Assembly (NCBI RefSeq): GCF_030824335.1
Contig: NZ_JAVBXX010000003.1
Span: 234,472 to 298,471, forward strand
Direction: 5' to 3'
DNA: 64,000 nt
Source: Azonexus sp.
Lineage (GTDB): Bacteria; Pseudomonadota; Gammaproteobacteria; Burkholderiales; Rhodocyclaceae
Shown here: positions 16,039 through 24,429 of the stretch, piece by piece
Layout of the letters: every line of letters begins with the position of its first letter
Numbering within the stretch: position 1 is the stretch's first letter
Made by a program: the position numbers and the translations under genes
The notes under the pieces: model-generated
Databases searched by the model: none
Told to the model about the DNA's origin: nothing
The model's input: the letters and a program-made list of their open reading frames with translations, nothing else

Positions 16039-18195
16039 TCAGTACTTGATCCGGGCAAAATAGGTCTTCTCAGCCGCTTCCAGCGCCTGACGCACGGTGA
16101 CAATGCCCATTTGTTCCAGCAGCGGGACCAATTTCAGAAAGACCTCGCCGGTTGCGACGGCGTCTTCGAGGGCATTGTGTCGCGTATCGATGGAAATGCC
16201 GAGGCGCTCAAGAATGACATCGAGCTTGTGCGATTCCTGGTTGGGATGAACCACCGCCGACAGCAGCAAGGTATCGAGCACCGGCTGGGTGAAACGCAGA
16301 CCGGTACGATCCTCCTTCAACTGCAGGAAACGCATGTCGAAAGCCGCATTGTGGGCGATCAACACGGTTTCTTCACAGAAAGCATGGAAGGCCGGCAACA
16401 CGATATCAATGTTCGGCTGGCCGCGCACCATGTCCTCGGTGATGCCGTGAATGGGGATGGACTCCGGCTTCAATGGGCGTTCCGGATCGACGATCTGATT
16501 GAAGGTTTCCTGCTTGAGCAGGCGGTTATTGACAATGCGCGCCGCCCCGATCTGGATGATCTCATCGCCTTTCGATGGCTCCAGCCCGGTCGTTTCGGTA
16601 TCGAACACGGTGTAAGTCAGGTCGGACAGCTTGCGGTCGAGGTCTATCGTTTGATCCTCGAATTTGAACAAGTCGAAATCGTAATACTCCGGTCGGCCGG
16701 TCGCCCGGCGCTCATCCAGCAACTCGGTCTCCGGCGCCGCTACCGGCAGCACGAAGCGGAAGAATGCCCGGTGTGCCGCCTTGTCGCGCTGATACCAGAT
16801 TTCGCCGCCGTGCCGGTCGATCACGTCACGCAGGGACAAGGAGGAACTCTCGCCCAGTGCCTGCATGGTCTCCATTTCCCACGTGTAGAAAGTCTCGGAG
16901 GAAATCGCCTGACCGACCCAAATCAAGTCAAGATAGGCCAATTTTCCCTCGTGACTGGTGCGGAAACGCAGATCGCGAATCTGGTAATGATCGAGCAAAC
17001 GTTCGGCCAGGAAAGTCAGCGCGAAAACCAGCGAGAAACTGTCGGCCTTGATCCACAAGCTTTCATCCACATCCTCGATCTTGCTCGGCAGCTTCAGCTT
17101 GTCGTCGATCCGGCGTTGCGCAGCACTGATCACGTCGATTGCCAGCACATCTTCCAGCGGCCAGCGCGTCTTCATCGAATCGGAAAACTCGCCCATCGTG
17201 TCGTCCAGGCGCTGGCTCATGCGGGCAGCTTCGTCATCGACTACCTTGACGAAACGTTCGCGCAACTCGGGGTCCATTTCCGGGTAATCGATCAGGTTGG
17301 CCACTGCTGCGCGAATACTGCCCAGTGCCGCCCGGCTGCCTTCGGTCAGCGAATGCAGCGCCTGATCGCGCCGCGCCTCTTCTTCCAGTGTGCGGGTGAT
17401 GTTCTCAACCGTCAGCACATACCCGGTCATTTTCGCTTCACCTTCTTCGTGCACGGCAGACAGCACCGGCACCATCTGGACGCGCAACAACTGGCCACCG
17501 CGCGTCGTCGTGACGAAGTTGGCCAATGCCGATTTGCCGTTACTCAGGCGCTGGCGAATGATTTCCTGCGAATGCTCAACCTGGTTCTTTTCCAGGATGG
17601 AGAAAATCGACCGTCCCAGACCAATCAGCGCGCCGCCCGCCACCGTCGTCGGACCTTGCGACAGCGCCTTGAATTGCAACCTGGCGCGATTGTTGTAGAG
17701 CAGGATACGGCCGTCGAGATTGCACACGACCACCGCTTGCGCCAACTCGGACATCAGCGCGGCCAAGCGGTTTTTCTCCTCTTCGACCGAGGCATTGGCT
17801 TCAGCAATCTGCGAATCGACATCATCCATCAAGGCATCGCGTTGCGCTGCCAGATCGTTGGCCACCCGGGCCAGTTGCTGGACTTCCGGCGGGCCATCGA
17901 GTTTGACCCGGAAATTGCGATTGGCGCCCAGCATCAAGCGCAGTTGTTCGGCCATTCCAAGCAAACCTTCGACATACTGTTTGAACAGCTTGTGCAGCAC
18001 CCCGACACCGATACCAAAACCGAACAGGGTCATCATCGTGCCAATCGGCAAACGCGAGACCAGCAGATCGATCAGTATCTGACGCTCGCTTTCCCCCATG
18101 TCCACCCAGACCAGGAAGGAAGTCACGACGAATGGCCCGGTCATCAACAGACCGAGAACGACAACAGCAATAGCAAAGCGTACTTTGGCCTTCAT
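16039..18195 (-). CDS. Membrane pseudokinase fused to a DnaQ-type exonuclease
   Basis: A 718-aa protein. Two N-terminal helices (about 7-30 and 48-66) are followed by a HAMP-like and coiled linker, a PAS domain (about 150-275), and a histidine-kinase-like core. In the core the H-box is degenerate: TEGSRAALGSIR with Glu285 where His belongs. The ATPase region has no recognisable N or G boxes. The C-terminus is an intact DEDDh exonuclease: FDTETTG (D532, E534), AHNAAFDMRFL (D620) and RHNALEDA (H673, D678). GGAG lies 8 nt before ATG. So it looks like a membrane sensor that controls a nuclease rather than a phosphoryl donor (inference). Confidence 0.85.
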   Translation of the reverse strand: MKAKVRFAIAVVVLGLLMTGPFVVTSFLVWVDMGESERQILIDLLVSRLPIGTMMTLFGFGIGVGVLHKLFKQYVEGLLGMAEQLRLMLGANRNFRVKLDGPPEVQQLARVANDLAAQRDALMDDVDSQIAEANASVEEEKNRLAALMSELAQAVVVCNLDGRILLYNNRARLQFKALSQGPTTVAGGALIGLGRSIFSILEKNQVEHSQEIIRQRLSNGKSALANFVTTTRGGQLLRVQMVPVLSAVHEEGEAKMTGYVLTVENITRTLEEEARRDQALHSLTEGSRAALGSIRAAVANLIDYPEMDPELRERFVKVVDDEAARMSQRLDDTMGEFSDSMKTRWPLEDVLAIDVISAAQRRIDDKLKLPSKIEDVDESLWIKADSFSLVFALTFLAERLLDHYQIRDLRFRTSHEGKLAYLDLIWVGQAISSETFYTWEMETMQALGESSSLSLRDVIDRHGGEIWYQRDKAAHRAFFRFVLPVAAPETELLDERRATGRPEYYDFDLFKFEDQTIDLDRKLSDLTYTVFDTETTGLEPSKGDEIIQIGAARIVNNRLLKQETFNQIVDPERPLKPESIPIHGITEDMVRGQPNIDIVLPAFHAFCEETVLIAHNAAFDMRFLQLKEDRTGLRFTQPVLDTLLLSAVVHPNQESHKLDVILERLGISIDTRHNALEDAVATGEVFLKLVPLLEQMGIVTVRQALEAAEKTYFARIKY

Positions 18196-18236
18196 GGCTG
18201 GTACTCCACAGCAAGCGTTTTTACGCCGCGCACGGC

Positions 18237-18249
18237 GTCGACCGCAGAA
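18237..18249 (+). repeat. GTCGACCGCA repeat in the RR / pseudokinase spacer
   Basis: The 93-bp gap between the response regulator and the pseudokinase-exonuclease gene contains GTCGACCGCAGAA, a copy of the dispersed family. The same extension (CAGAA) is found in the perfect palindrome at 62594. Confidence 0.55.
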
Positions 18250-18288
18250 TCGAAAGAAACGGACCCGGGACTGGAAACGAAACGGGAC

Positions 18289-18660
18289 TCAGGCCATGCC
18301 AAGCAGGGACTTGACCTGAATCACCAGATCCTTGGTCGAGAATGGCTTGGTCACATAGGCATCGGCCCCGATGGCCAGCCCCTTGGCGACTTCCGTGTCG
18401 CGCCCCTTGGCGGTCAACATGACGATACGCAAATCCGCCTTGGCCGGATCGGCACGCAAGGCTTCGCAGACTTCGAAACCGGATTTTTTCGGCATCATGA
18501 CATCAAGCAGGATCAGATCCGGTGCGAAGGAAGCCGCTTTGGCCAACGCTTCTTCACCATCGACTGCCACTGCGACATCAAAACCTTCCTTCTTCATGAG
18601 GAACTCAAGCGAGATGACGATATTCGGCTCGTCATCGGCAATCAGAATTTTTTTGGACAT
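18289..18660 (-). CDS. Receiver-only response regulator
   Basis: A 123-aa CheY-like receiver with no output domain. It has the acidic pair DDE at about residues 9-11, the phosphorylation site in LILLDVMMPKKSGF (Asp about 53), Thr in MLTAKG and the conserved Lys in VTKPFS. It lies 18 nt behind the SSS-sensor kinase gene, its obvious phosphodonor, and ahead of the pseudokinase-exonuclease. With no DNA-binding domain, its target is probably a protein, perhaps one encoded in the same operon (inference). Confidence 0.92.
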   Translation of the reverse strand: MSKKILIADDEPNIVISLEFLMKKEGFDVAVAVDGEEALAKAASFAPDLILLDVMMPKKSGFEVCEALRADPAKADLRIVMLTAKGRDTEVAKGLAIGADAYVTKPFSTKDLVIQVKSLLGMA

Positions 18661-18678
18661 TTGTCCAGTCTCCCATTG

Positions 18679-21390
18679 TTATGCTTCCGGCACCGGCAAG
18701 GGCACCGTGAAAATGAAGGTAGCACCGGCACGCGGCGTACTTTCGACCCAAAGCTTACCACCAAAATACTCGACGATTTGCCGGCTGATCGGCAGGCCAA
18801 GACCCGTTCCCTGGGGCTTGTTTGTCAGCGTGTTTCCGCCCTGGCGGAACTTCTCGAAAATGACCGAGCACTCCTCCGCACTCAAGCCAGGACCGTTGTC
18901 GGCGACCGCCACCCGGACCTCGTGCGCACCGGCAGTCACGCTGACCCGGACCACACCATCGCCCCCCGGTACAAACTTGACAGCATTGGACAACAGATTG
19001 ACCACGACCTGCGTCAGGCGGTCGCGGTCAGCCAGCACACACGGCAAATCGGCAGCAATCTCGTCGTCGAGACGCACCGCCTTTTCCCGGAAAAGCTGGC
19101 CCAGTACGACCATGGCATCGCGTACCACTTCCCCGATATCGACTTCGGCCGTCGTCCACTCGGCTCGCCCGGACTCCAGCTTGGCCATGTCGAGAATCTG
19201 GTTGATCAAACGCGTCAGGCGCTCGGTCTCACTGACGATAATGGCCATGAAGCGCGTGCGGTCGACCAGTTCCATCTGGGGGTCTTCGTGCAACATTTCG
19301 GACAGGGCGCGAATCGACGTTAGCGGGGTGCGCAATTCATGCGTCACCGTCGAGATGAAATCGTCCTTCATGCGATCCAGTTCGCGCAGACGCTCATTGG
19401 CTTCGCGCAACTCGCTTGTCGCCACCTCCAGCGCCAGTTGCTTGGCCTCCAGTTCGCGGCTATAGGCGCGAACCTGGGTTGCCTCATCAAGAATATCCAG
19501 CACCTCCTCCAAGCCCAGGTTCTCCTCACGCGTCACGCTGGAGACCATAACCCGCGCACTGGCCGAGCCGATGGCACCAGCCAGTTCGGCTTCGGCGAAA
19601 TGCACGAAGGCCGCGTCGGGCGGCAAAACCTGCCAGTGTTCAACGCCGCGCATCTGCGCATAGGAAACCAGTTGCTGCTGAGCCCGCAAGGGCCCGAGAA
19701 AGCGCTCGAGCAAATCGACCAGATCCTTGACTGAGGCATCGCCGCGCCACAAGCGGGTATCGGGGCCGCGCTGGGCATGCCGGAAAACATCGACAAAACG
19801 CTCGGCCTGCCCGGCTTCAACAACCCCCGGCACGCTGTTCAACGAAACCACCACGTAGGCACCGAGATTGGCCAGCAGACTCCACCACAGGCAATGTGAA
19901 ATCTCGTCCAGTCCGCTCAAACCGAATAAAGCCTGCGCCTTGAGCCAGCCCAGACCGAACAGGCCGTGCTCGACGAAGCCATTGGCAATCCAGCCCGATT
20001 TGGCAAACGACGGCAGCAGCAAGGTATAAAGCCAGACGGCGAAACCGGCGAGCAAACCGGCCAGCGCACCGGCCCGCGTCCCCTGCTTCCAGTACATGCC
20101 GCCAAACAGCGCCGGGGCGAACTGGGCCACAGCGGCAAAGGAAATCAGCCCAATGCCAACCAGCGCATAAGCTTCGCCGGCCGCACGGAAATAGATGTAA
20201 CCGAGCAACAGGATCAGGATGATGGCGACCCGCCGAATGCCGAGCAGCAAGCCGGAAAGATTGCCCCTTTTTTCCATTTTCAGCCAGGTCGACCGCAACA
20301 AAATCGGCATCACCAGATCGTTGCAAATCATTGTCGACAACGCGATGGTTTCGACGACGACCATACCGGTAGCGGCCGACAGACCACCAATGAAAACCAG
20401 TAGCGCCAACGACTCGGCACCTTGGGAAAGCGGCAGGGTGAGGACGAAAGTATCGGGATTGAAATTCTGCCCGCTGAAATGCATCAAACCACCCAAAGCC
20501 ACCGGCAGCACGAAGATGTTGATCAGCAGCAGGTAGAGCGGAAACAGCCAGACCGCCCGCTTGAGATGCGACTCATCGACATTTTCCACCACCATGACCT
20601 GAAACTGGCGCGGCAGGAAAACAATGGCCAAACCGGAAAGCAGGACCATCGCCGTCCATGTCCCGGCCCGTGCGGAATCCAGCTCCAGCAAGCCGACCAG
20701 TTCCGGATGCGTTGCCGCCCGCTGAAAAAGATCGGAAAATCCGCCATACATGCCATAGGTGACGAACAGACCAACCGCCACGAAAGCGAACAGCTTGACC
20801 ACTGACTCGAAGGCAACAGCAGCCACCATGCCTTCGTGGCGCTCCGTGGCATCGAGATGGCGGGTCCCGAACAGGATGGTGAACAAGGCCAGCACGGCAG
20901 CCACCAACAAGGTCGAATCGATACCCCACAACTGGATGGCATGCCCCGGCCGGTCAAACAGCACATCCAGACTGGCGGCCACCGCCTTGAGCTGCAAGGC
21001 GATATACGGCACGATGCCGATCACTGCAATCACCGTCACCAGGCCAGCCAGCAACTGGCTCTTGCCATAACGCGAGGCGATGAAGTCGGCGATGGAGGTG
21101 ATGCGCTGCGCCTTGGCGATACGGATCATCTTGATGATGACCCCGACGCACATCAGCATCAGCGTCGGACCAAGGTAGATGGTCAGGAAAGACAGCCCGC
21201 CGGAAGTGGCGCGGCCGACACTGCCGAAAAACGTCCAGGAGGTGCAGTAGACCGCAAGTGACAGGGCATAAACGTTGGCTGAGATGATCGACTTGCCCGC
21301 ATCCGCCCGCGCATCGCCAAAACGGGCAACGGCAAAGAGGAGCCCGACATAGGCGGCAGACAAAAGCGCGATGAACCAGCCGGAAAGCAT
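18679..21390 (-). CDS. SSS-transporter-type sensor histidine kinase (CbrA/MxtR-like)
   Basis: A 903-aa protein. Residues ~1-500 are a sodium:solute symporter fold (about 13 helices; RITSIADFIASRYGKS and GGLSAATGMVVVE are typical). A STAC-like linker (~510-620) and a coiled coil lead to HisKA with THELRTPLTSIRA (His684), and then HATPase with the N-box NLLSNAVKF, VADNGPGL, FEKFRQGG and GTGLGL. This resembles CbrA/CrbS/MxtR, which control use of amino acids or acetate. Unlike MxtR/CrbS the receiver is separate. Its ATG directly abuts the preceding stop. Probably senses the same substrate class as the downstream symporter (inference). Confidence 0.9.
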   Translation of the reverse strand: MLSGWFIALLSAAYVGLLFAVARFGDARADAGKSIISANVYALSLAVYCTSWTFFGSVGRATSGGLSFLTIYLGPTLMLMCVGVIIKMIRIAKAQRITSIADFIASRYGKSQLLAGLVTVIAVIGIVPYIALQLKAVAASLDVLFDRPGHAIQLWGIDSTLLVAAVLALFTILFGTRHLDATERHEGMVAAVAFESVVKLFAFVAVGLFVTYGMYGGFSDLFQRAATHPELVGLLELDSARAGTWTAMVLLSGLAIVFLPRQFQVMVVENVDESHLKRAVWLFPLYLLLINIFVLPVALGGLMHFSGQNFNPDTFVLTLPLSQGAESLALLVFIGGLSAATGMVVVETIALSTMICNDLVMPILLRSTWLKMEKRGNLSGLLLGIRRVAIILILLLGYIYFRAAGEAYALVGIGLISFAAVAQFAPALFGGMYWKQGTRAGALAGLLAGFAVWLYTLLLPSFAKSGWIANGFVEHGLFGLGWLKAQALFGLSGLDEISHCLWWSLLANLGAYVVVSLNSVPGVVEAGQAERFVDVFRHAQRGPDTRLWRGDASVKDLVDLLERFLGPLRAQQQLVSYAQMRGVEHWQVLPPDAAFVHFAEAELAGAIGSASARVMVSSVTREENLGLEEVLDILDEATQVRAYSRELEAKQLALEVATSELREANERLRELDRMKDDFISTVTHELRTPLTSIRALSEMLHEDPQMELVDRTRFMAIIVSETERLTRLINQILDMAKLESGRAEWTTAEVDIGEVVRDAMVVLGQLFREKAVRLDDEIAADLPCVLADRDRLTQVVVNLLSNAVKFVPGGDGVVRVSVTAGAHEVRVAVADNGPGLSAEECSVIFEKFRQGGNTLTNKPQGTGLGLPISRQIVEYFGGKLWVESTPRAGATFIFTVPLPVPEA

Positions 21391-21585
21391 CTAGGCATTC
21401 CGCCGTTCAGCGATCCAGGCGGCCAACGCAATCAAGCCGGCCCAAACGCCGAAAAGGTAAAACACAATCATCGGGATACCCGCCAGGCTGCCTTTCGGCA
21501 AACCGAGCAACGGGTAAGTCAGCAGAGGAATACCGCACAAGCCGATCGCCGCCAGGCGCTGCCGGGTTGGACTACCGCGTTTCAC
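21391..21585 (-). CDS. Small two-TM protein heading the operon
   Basis: A 64-aa protein with hydrophobic stretches at about residues 11-27 and 35-58 and a basic C-terminus (ERRNA). It begins with GTG, preceded by AGGGGG about 6 nt upstream. The layout (G-x-P in the middle, aromatic second helix) recalls DUF3311-type partners of SSS transporters, but the match is weak. Its stop abuts the ATG of the SSS kinase, so it may be a partner of that membrane domain (inference). Confidence 0.55.
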   Translation of the reverse strand: MKRGSPTRQRLAAIGLCGIPLLTYPLLGLPKGSLAGIPMIVFYLFGVWAGLIALAAWIAERRNA

Positions 21586-21598
21586 CAGATACCCCCTG

Positions 21599-21640
21599 TA
21601 AAAATAAAAACGGCTGACACGCCAAGCGTGCCAGCCGTTA
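21599..21640 (-). terminator. Intrinsic terminator between acs and the downstream operon
   Basis: On the minus strand a strong hairpin (ACGGCTGGCACGC / GCGTGTCAGCCGT, one mismatch) is followed by TTTTTATTTTT. It sits right after acs and only about 14 nt before the GTG of the next gene, leaving little room for a separate promoter there. Confidence 0.88.
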
Positions 21641-21664
21641 TGCCATGCAGTCTGTTAGACCGCC

Positions 21665-23626
21665 TTAGCCCTTGAGTTGCTCAAGGATCGCCGGGTTTTC
21701 CAGCGTCGAGGTGTCTTGCGTCAGTTCCTCGCCCTTGGCCAGGCCACGCAGCAGACGACGCATGATCTTGCCCGAACGGGTCTTCGGCAGGTTGTCACCG
21801 AAGCGGATGTCCTTCGGCTTGGCGATCGGACCGATCTCCTTGCCCACCCAGTCGGACAGTTCCTTGATCATCTTCTTGGCATCGTCACCGGTCGGGCGCT
21901 GGCCCTTCAGCACGACGAAGGCGACGATGGCTTCACCGGTCAGATCATCCGGACGGCCAACCACGGCAGCCTCGGCAACCAGCGGATTGGCAACCAGAGC
22001 GGATTCGATTTCCATCGTACCCATGCGGTGACCGGAAACGTTCAGCACGTCATCGATACGGCCGGTAATGGTGAAGTAACCGGTGTCCTTGTCACGGATC
22101 GCGCCGTCGCCTGCCAGGTAGTACTTGCCCTGGAAGTCGGCCGGGTAGTAGGACTTGACGTAGCGTTCGTCGTCATTCCAGATCGTGCGGATCATCGACG
22201 GCCACGGCTTCTTGCACACCAGGATACCGCCTTGACCCCACGGCAGATCGGCACCGGTCTCATCGACCACGGCGAACTGGATGCCCGGGAACGGCAGCGT
22301 GCAGGAACCCGGCACCAGCGGGGTTGCGCCCGGCAGCGGGGTGATCATGTGACCACCGGTTTCGGTCTGCCAGAAGGTATCGACGATCGGGCAACGACCG
22401 CCGCCGACATTGTTGTGGTACCACTCCCAGGCCGCCGGATTGATCGGCTCACCGACCGAACCGAGGAGGCGCAGCGACGACAGGTCGAAGCTCTTCGGAT
22501 GGATTTCCGGCTTGGTATCGCATGCCTTGATCAGCGAACGGATGGCGGTCGGCGCGGTGTAGAAAATGCTGACCTTGTGATCCTGGATCATCTTCCAGAA
22601 ACGGCCGGCATCCGGGTAGGTCGGCACGCCTTCGAAGACGACTTCGGTGGCACCGCAAGCCAATGGGCCGTAAGCGATATAGGTGTGACCGGTGACCCAG
22701 CCGATGTCAGCCGTACACCAGAAGACATCGGTCGGCTTGATGTCGAAAGTCCACTGCATGGTCATGATGGCGTGCAGCAGATAGCCGCCGGTAGAGTGCT
22801 GAACACCCTTCGGCTTGCCGGTGGAACCCGAGGTGTAGAGCAGGAACAGCGGATGTTCTGCGCCAACCCATTCCGGCTCGCAGGTTTCCGGCTGATTGGC
22901 CAGACCGTCGTGCAACCATTCGTCACGGCCGGCAACCATGTTGCACTCAACGCCGGTGCGCTTGAAGACGACAACACCCTTCAGGGATTCGCAACCGCCC
23001 ATGGCCAGGGCTTCGTCGGCAATGGTCTTCAGCGGCAAGGCCTTGCCGCCGCGGAACTGGCCGTCAGAGGTAATCAGCAACGTGGCGGCAGCATCGTTGA
23101 TACGGTCGCGCAGTGCCTGAGCGGAGAAGCCGCCGAACACGATGGAGTGCGGCGCGCCGATACGGGCGCAAGCCTGCATGGCCACTACGCCTTCGATGGT
23201 CATCGGCATGTAAATGACGACGCGATCACCCTTCTTGACACCCTTGGCCTTGAGCAAATTGGCCATCTTGCAGACCTTGACCAGCAATTCCTTGTAGGTC
23301 ACCTTGGTCACGTCGCCGTTGTCGGCTTCGAAGATGATGGCGACCTTGTCGCCCAGACCGGCTTCGACCTGACGGTCGAGGCAGTTGTAGGAAACATTCA
23401 GCTTGCCGTCGGCAAACCACTTGAAAAACGGAGCGTTGGACTCGTCCAGCACCTGGGTGAACGGTTCCTTCCAGGTGATCAGTTCGCGGGCCCGCTTGGC
23501 CCAAAAACCTTCGTAGTCGGCTTCTGCTTCCGCGCACAGCGCCTTGTAGGCGTCCATCCCCGAAACCGCCGCGTTCTTGACCATTTCGTCAGACGGATAA
23601 TAAAACTGCACGGACTCATTCGACAT
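21665..23626 (-). CDS. acs: Acetyl-CoA synthetase
   Basis: Activates acetate to acetyl-CoA via acetyl-AMP. The 653-aa protein has the N-terminal ACAS leader, the P-loop [14 protein letters not shown], and the C-terminal hinge and catalytic lysine in [13 protein letters not shown] (Lys620, equivalent to the Lys that is acetylated by Pat in Salmonella). Start at 23626 has GAGGAG about 6 nt upstream. The next genes on the strand encode an acetate-type sensor kinase and symporter, which fits a shared acetate regulon. Divergent from the UPF0114 gene. Confidence 0.96.
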   Translation of the reverse strand: MSNESVQFYYPSDEMVKNAAVSGMDAYKALCAEAEADYEGFWAKRARELITWKEPFTQVLDESNAPFFKWFADGKLNVSYNCLDRQVEAGLGDKVAIIFEADNGDVTKVTYKELLVKVCKMANLLKAKGVKKGDRVVIYMPMTIEGVVAMQACARIGAPHSIVFGGFSAQALRDRINDAAATLLITSDGQFRGGKALPLKTIADEALAMGGCESLKGVVVFKRTGVECNMVAGRDEWLHDGLANQPETCEPEWVGAEHPLFLLYTSGSTGKPKGVQHSTGGYLLHAIMTMQWTFDIKPTDVFWCTADIGWVTGHTYIAYGPLACGATEVVFEGVPTYPDAGRFWKMIQDHKVSIFYTAPTAIRSLIKACDTKPEIHPKSFDLSSLRLLGSVGEPINPAAWEWYHNNVGGGRCPIVDTFWQTETGGHMITPLPGATPLVPGSCTLPFPGIQFAVVDETGADLPWGQGGILVCKKPWPSMIRTIWNDDERYVKSYYPADFQGKYYLAGDGAIRDKDTGYFTITGRIDDVLNVSGHRMGTMEIESALVANPLVAEAAVVGRPDDLTGEAIVAFVVLKGQRPTGDDAKKMIKELSDWVGKEIGPIAKPKDIRFGDNLPKTRSGKIMRRLLRGLAKGEELTQDTSTLENPAILEQLKG

Positions 23627-23873
23627 ATTCTTCTCCTCTGCGGTACTTCGCATTTATGTTGAAACAACCGATCGGATCTCGGGGAAAACCCCGGGATGTA
23701 GTAAAGCCGTACGCACTGGAATTGACACACTCCCCAGTCCAGCGCCGAACCGGCATTACACGTCGATAATCTTACAAACGCCTTACGAAATCACGCTGCG
23801 GCGCAGCATTTCCGCTTATCGGGAACCGTCCTGCAGTCGCGTGATAAACTCCGGCCTTCCATAACAACCCACC
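23627..23873. promoter_or_regulatory. Divergent intergenic region upstream of acs
   Basis: A 247-bp gap that must hold the acs promoter and the promoter for the UPF0114-fumarase pair. I see no convincing -35/-10, sigma-54 or CRP-like site by eye and no repeat of the TGCGGTCGAC type. Confidence 0.4.
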
Positions 23874-24416
23874 ATGACGATGAATTCCCCTGTCAAGTCA
23901 CTTGAAACTTTCATCTTCGCCAGCCGCTGGATTCAGGCTCCGCTCTACGTCGGCCTGATTGTTGCCCAAGTCGTGTATTGCTGGCTGTTCATGATCGAAC
24001 TGAGCCATCTGGTTACCGGTGCCTTCAGCTCGCAGCACATGAGTGAGGCTGATGTGATGCTGGTGGTTCTTGGCCTGATCGACGTGGTGATGATCGCCAA
24101 CCTGCTGGTCATGGTCATCGTCGGCGGCTACGAAACCTTTGTCTCCCGCCTCGATCTCGATGATCACCCGGACCAGCCGGAATGGCTGTCGCACGTCAAT
24201 GCCGGCGTCCTCAAGATCAAGCTATCGACTGCCATCATCGGCATTTCGTCGATCCACCTGCTGAAAAGCTTCATCAATGCGGCCAATCTGTCAGAGCACA
24301 CATTGATGTGGCAGGTGATCATTCACGTCGTATTCCTTTTCTCTGCCCTGGCCATGGCGCTTGTCGACAAGACCATGACCCAGACTCTCGCCCTGCAACA
24401 TCAAAAAAACCATTGA
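23874..24416 (+). CDS. UPF0114 (YqhA-like) membrane protein
   Basis: A 180-aa integral membrane protein with about four helices and the family signature [16 protein letters not shown] at the N-terminus, followed by [11 protein letters not shown] in the cytoplasmic loop and [18 protein letters not shown]. Function of the family is not known. It is 13 nt upstream of the fumarase start and likely cotranscribed with it. Confidence 0.9.
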   Translation: MTMNSPVKSLETFIFASRWIQAPLYVGLIVAQVVYCWLFMIELSHLVTGAFSSQHMSEADVMLVVLGLIDVVMIANLLVMVIVGGYETFVSRLDLDDHPDQPEWLSHVNAGVLKIKLSTAIIGISSIHLLKSFINAANLSEHTLMWQVIIHVVFLFSALAMALVDKTMTQTLALQHQKNH

Positions 24417-24429
24417 TTCGGAGTTGTGC

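Noticed and set aside
15727-19323. A 1198-codon open frame on the plus strand
   Set aside because: It runs antisense across the DUF294, pseudokinase, receiver and sensor-kinase genes, all of which have clear domains on the other strand. Its translation is His/Gln/Arg-rich with no domain, typical of a high-GC shadow frame.
21677-23662. A 661-codon open frame on the plus strand
   Set aside because: Antisense to acs over its full length; the acs reading has every expected motif.
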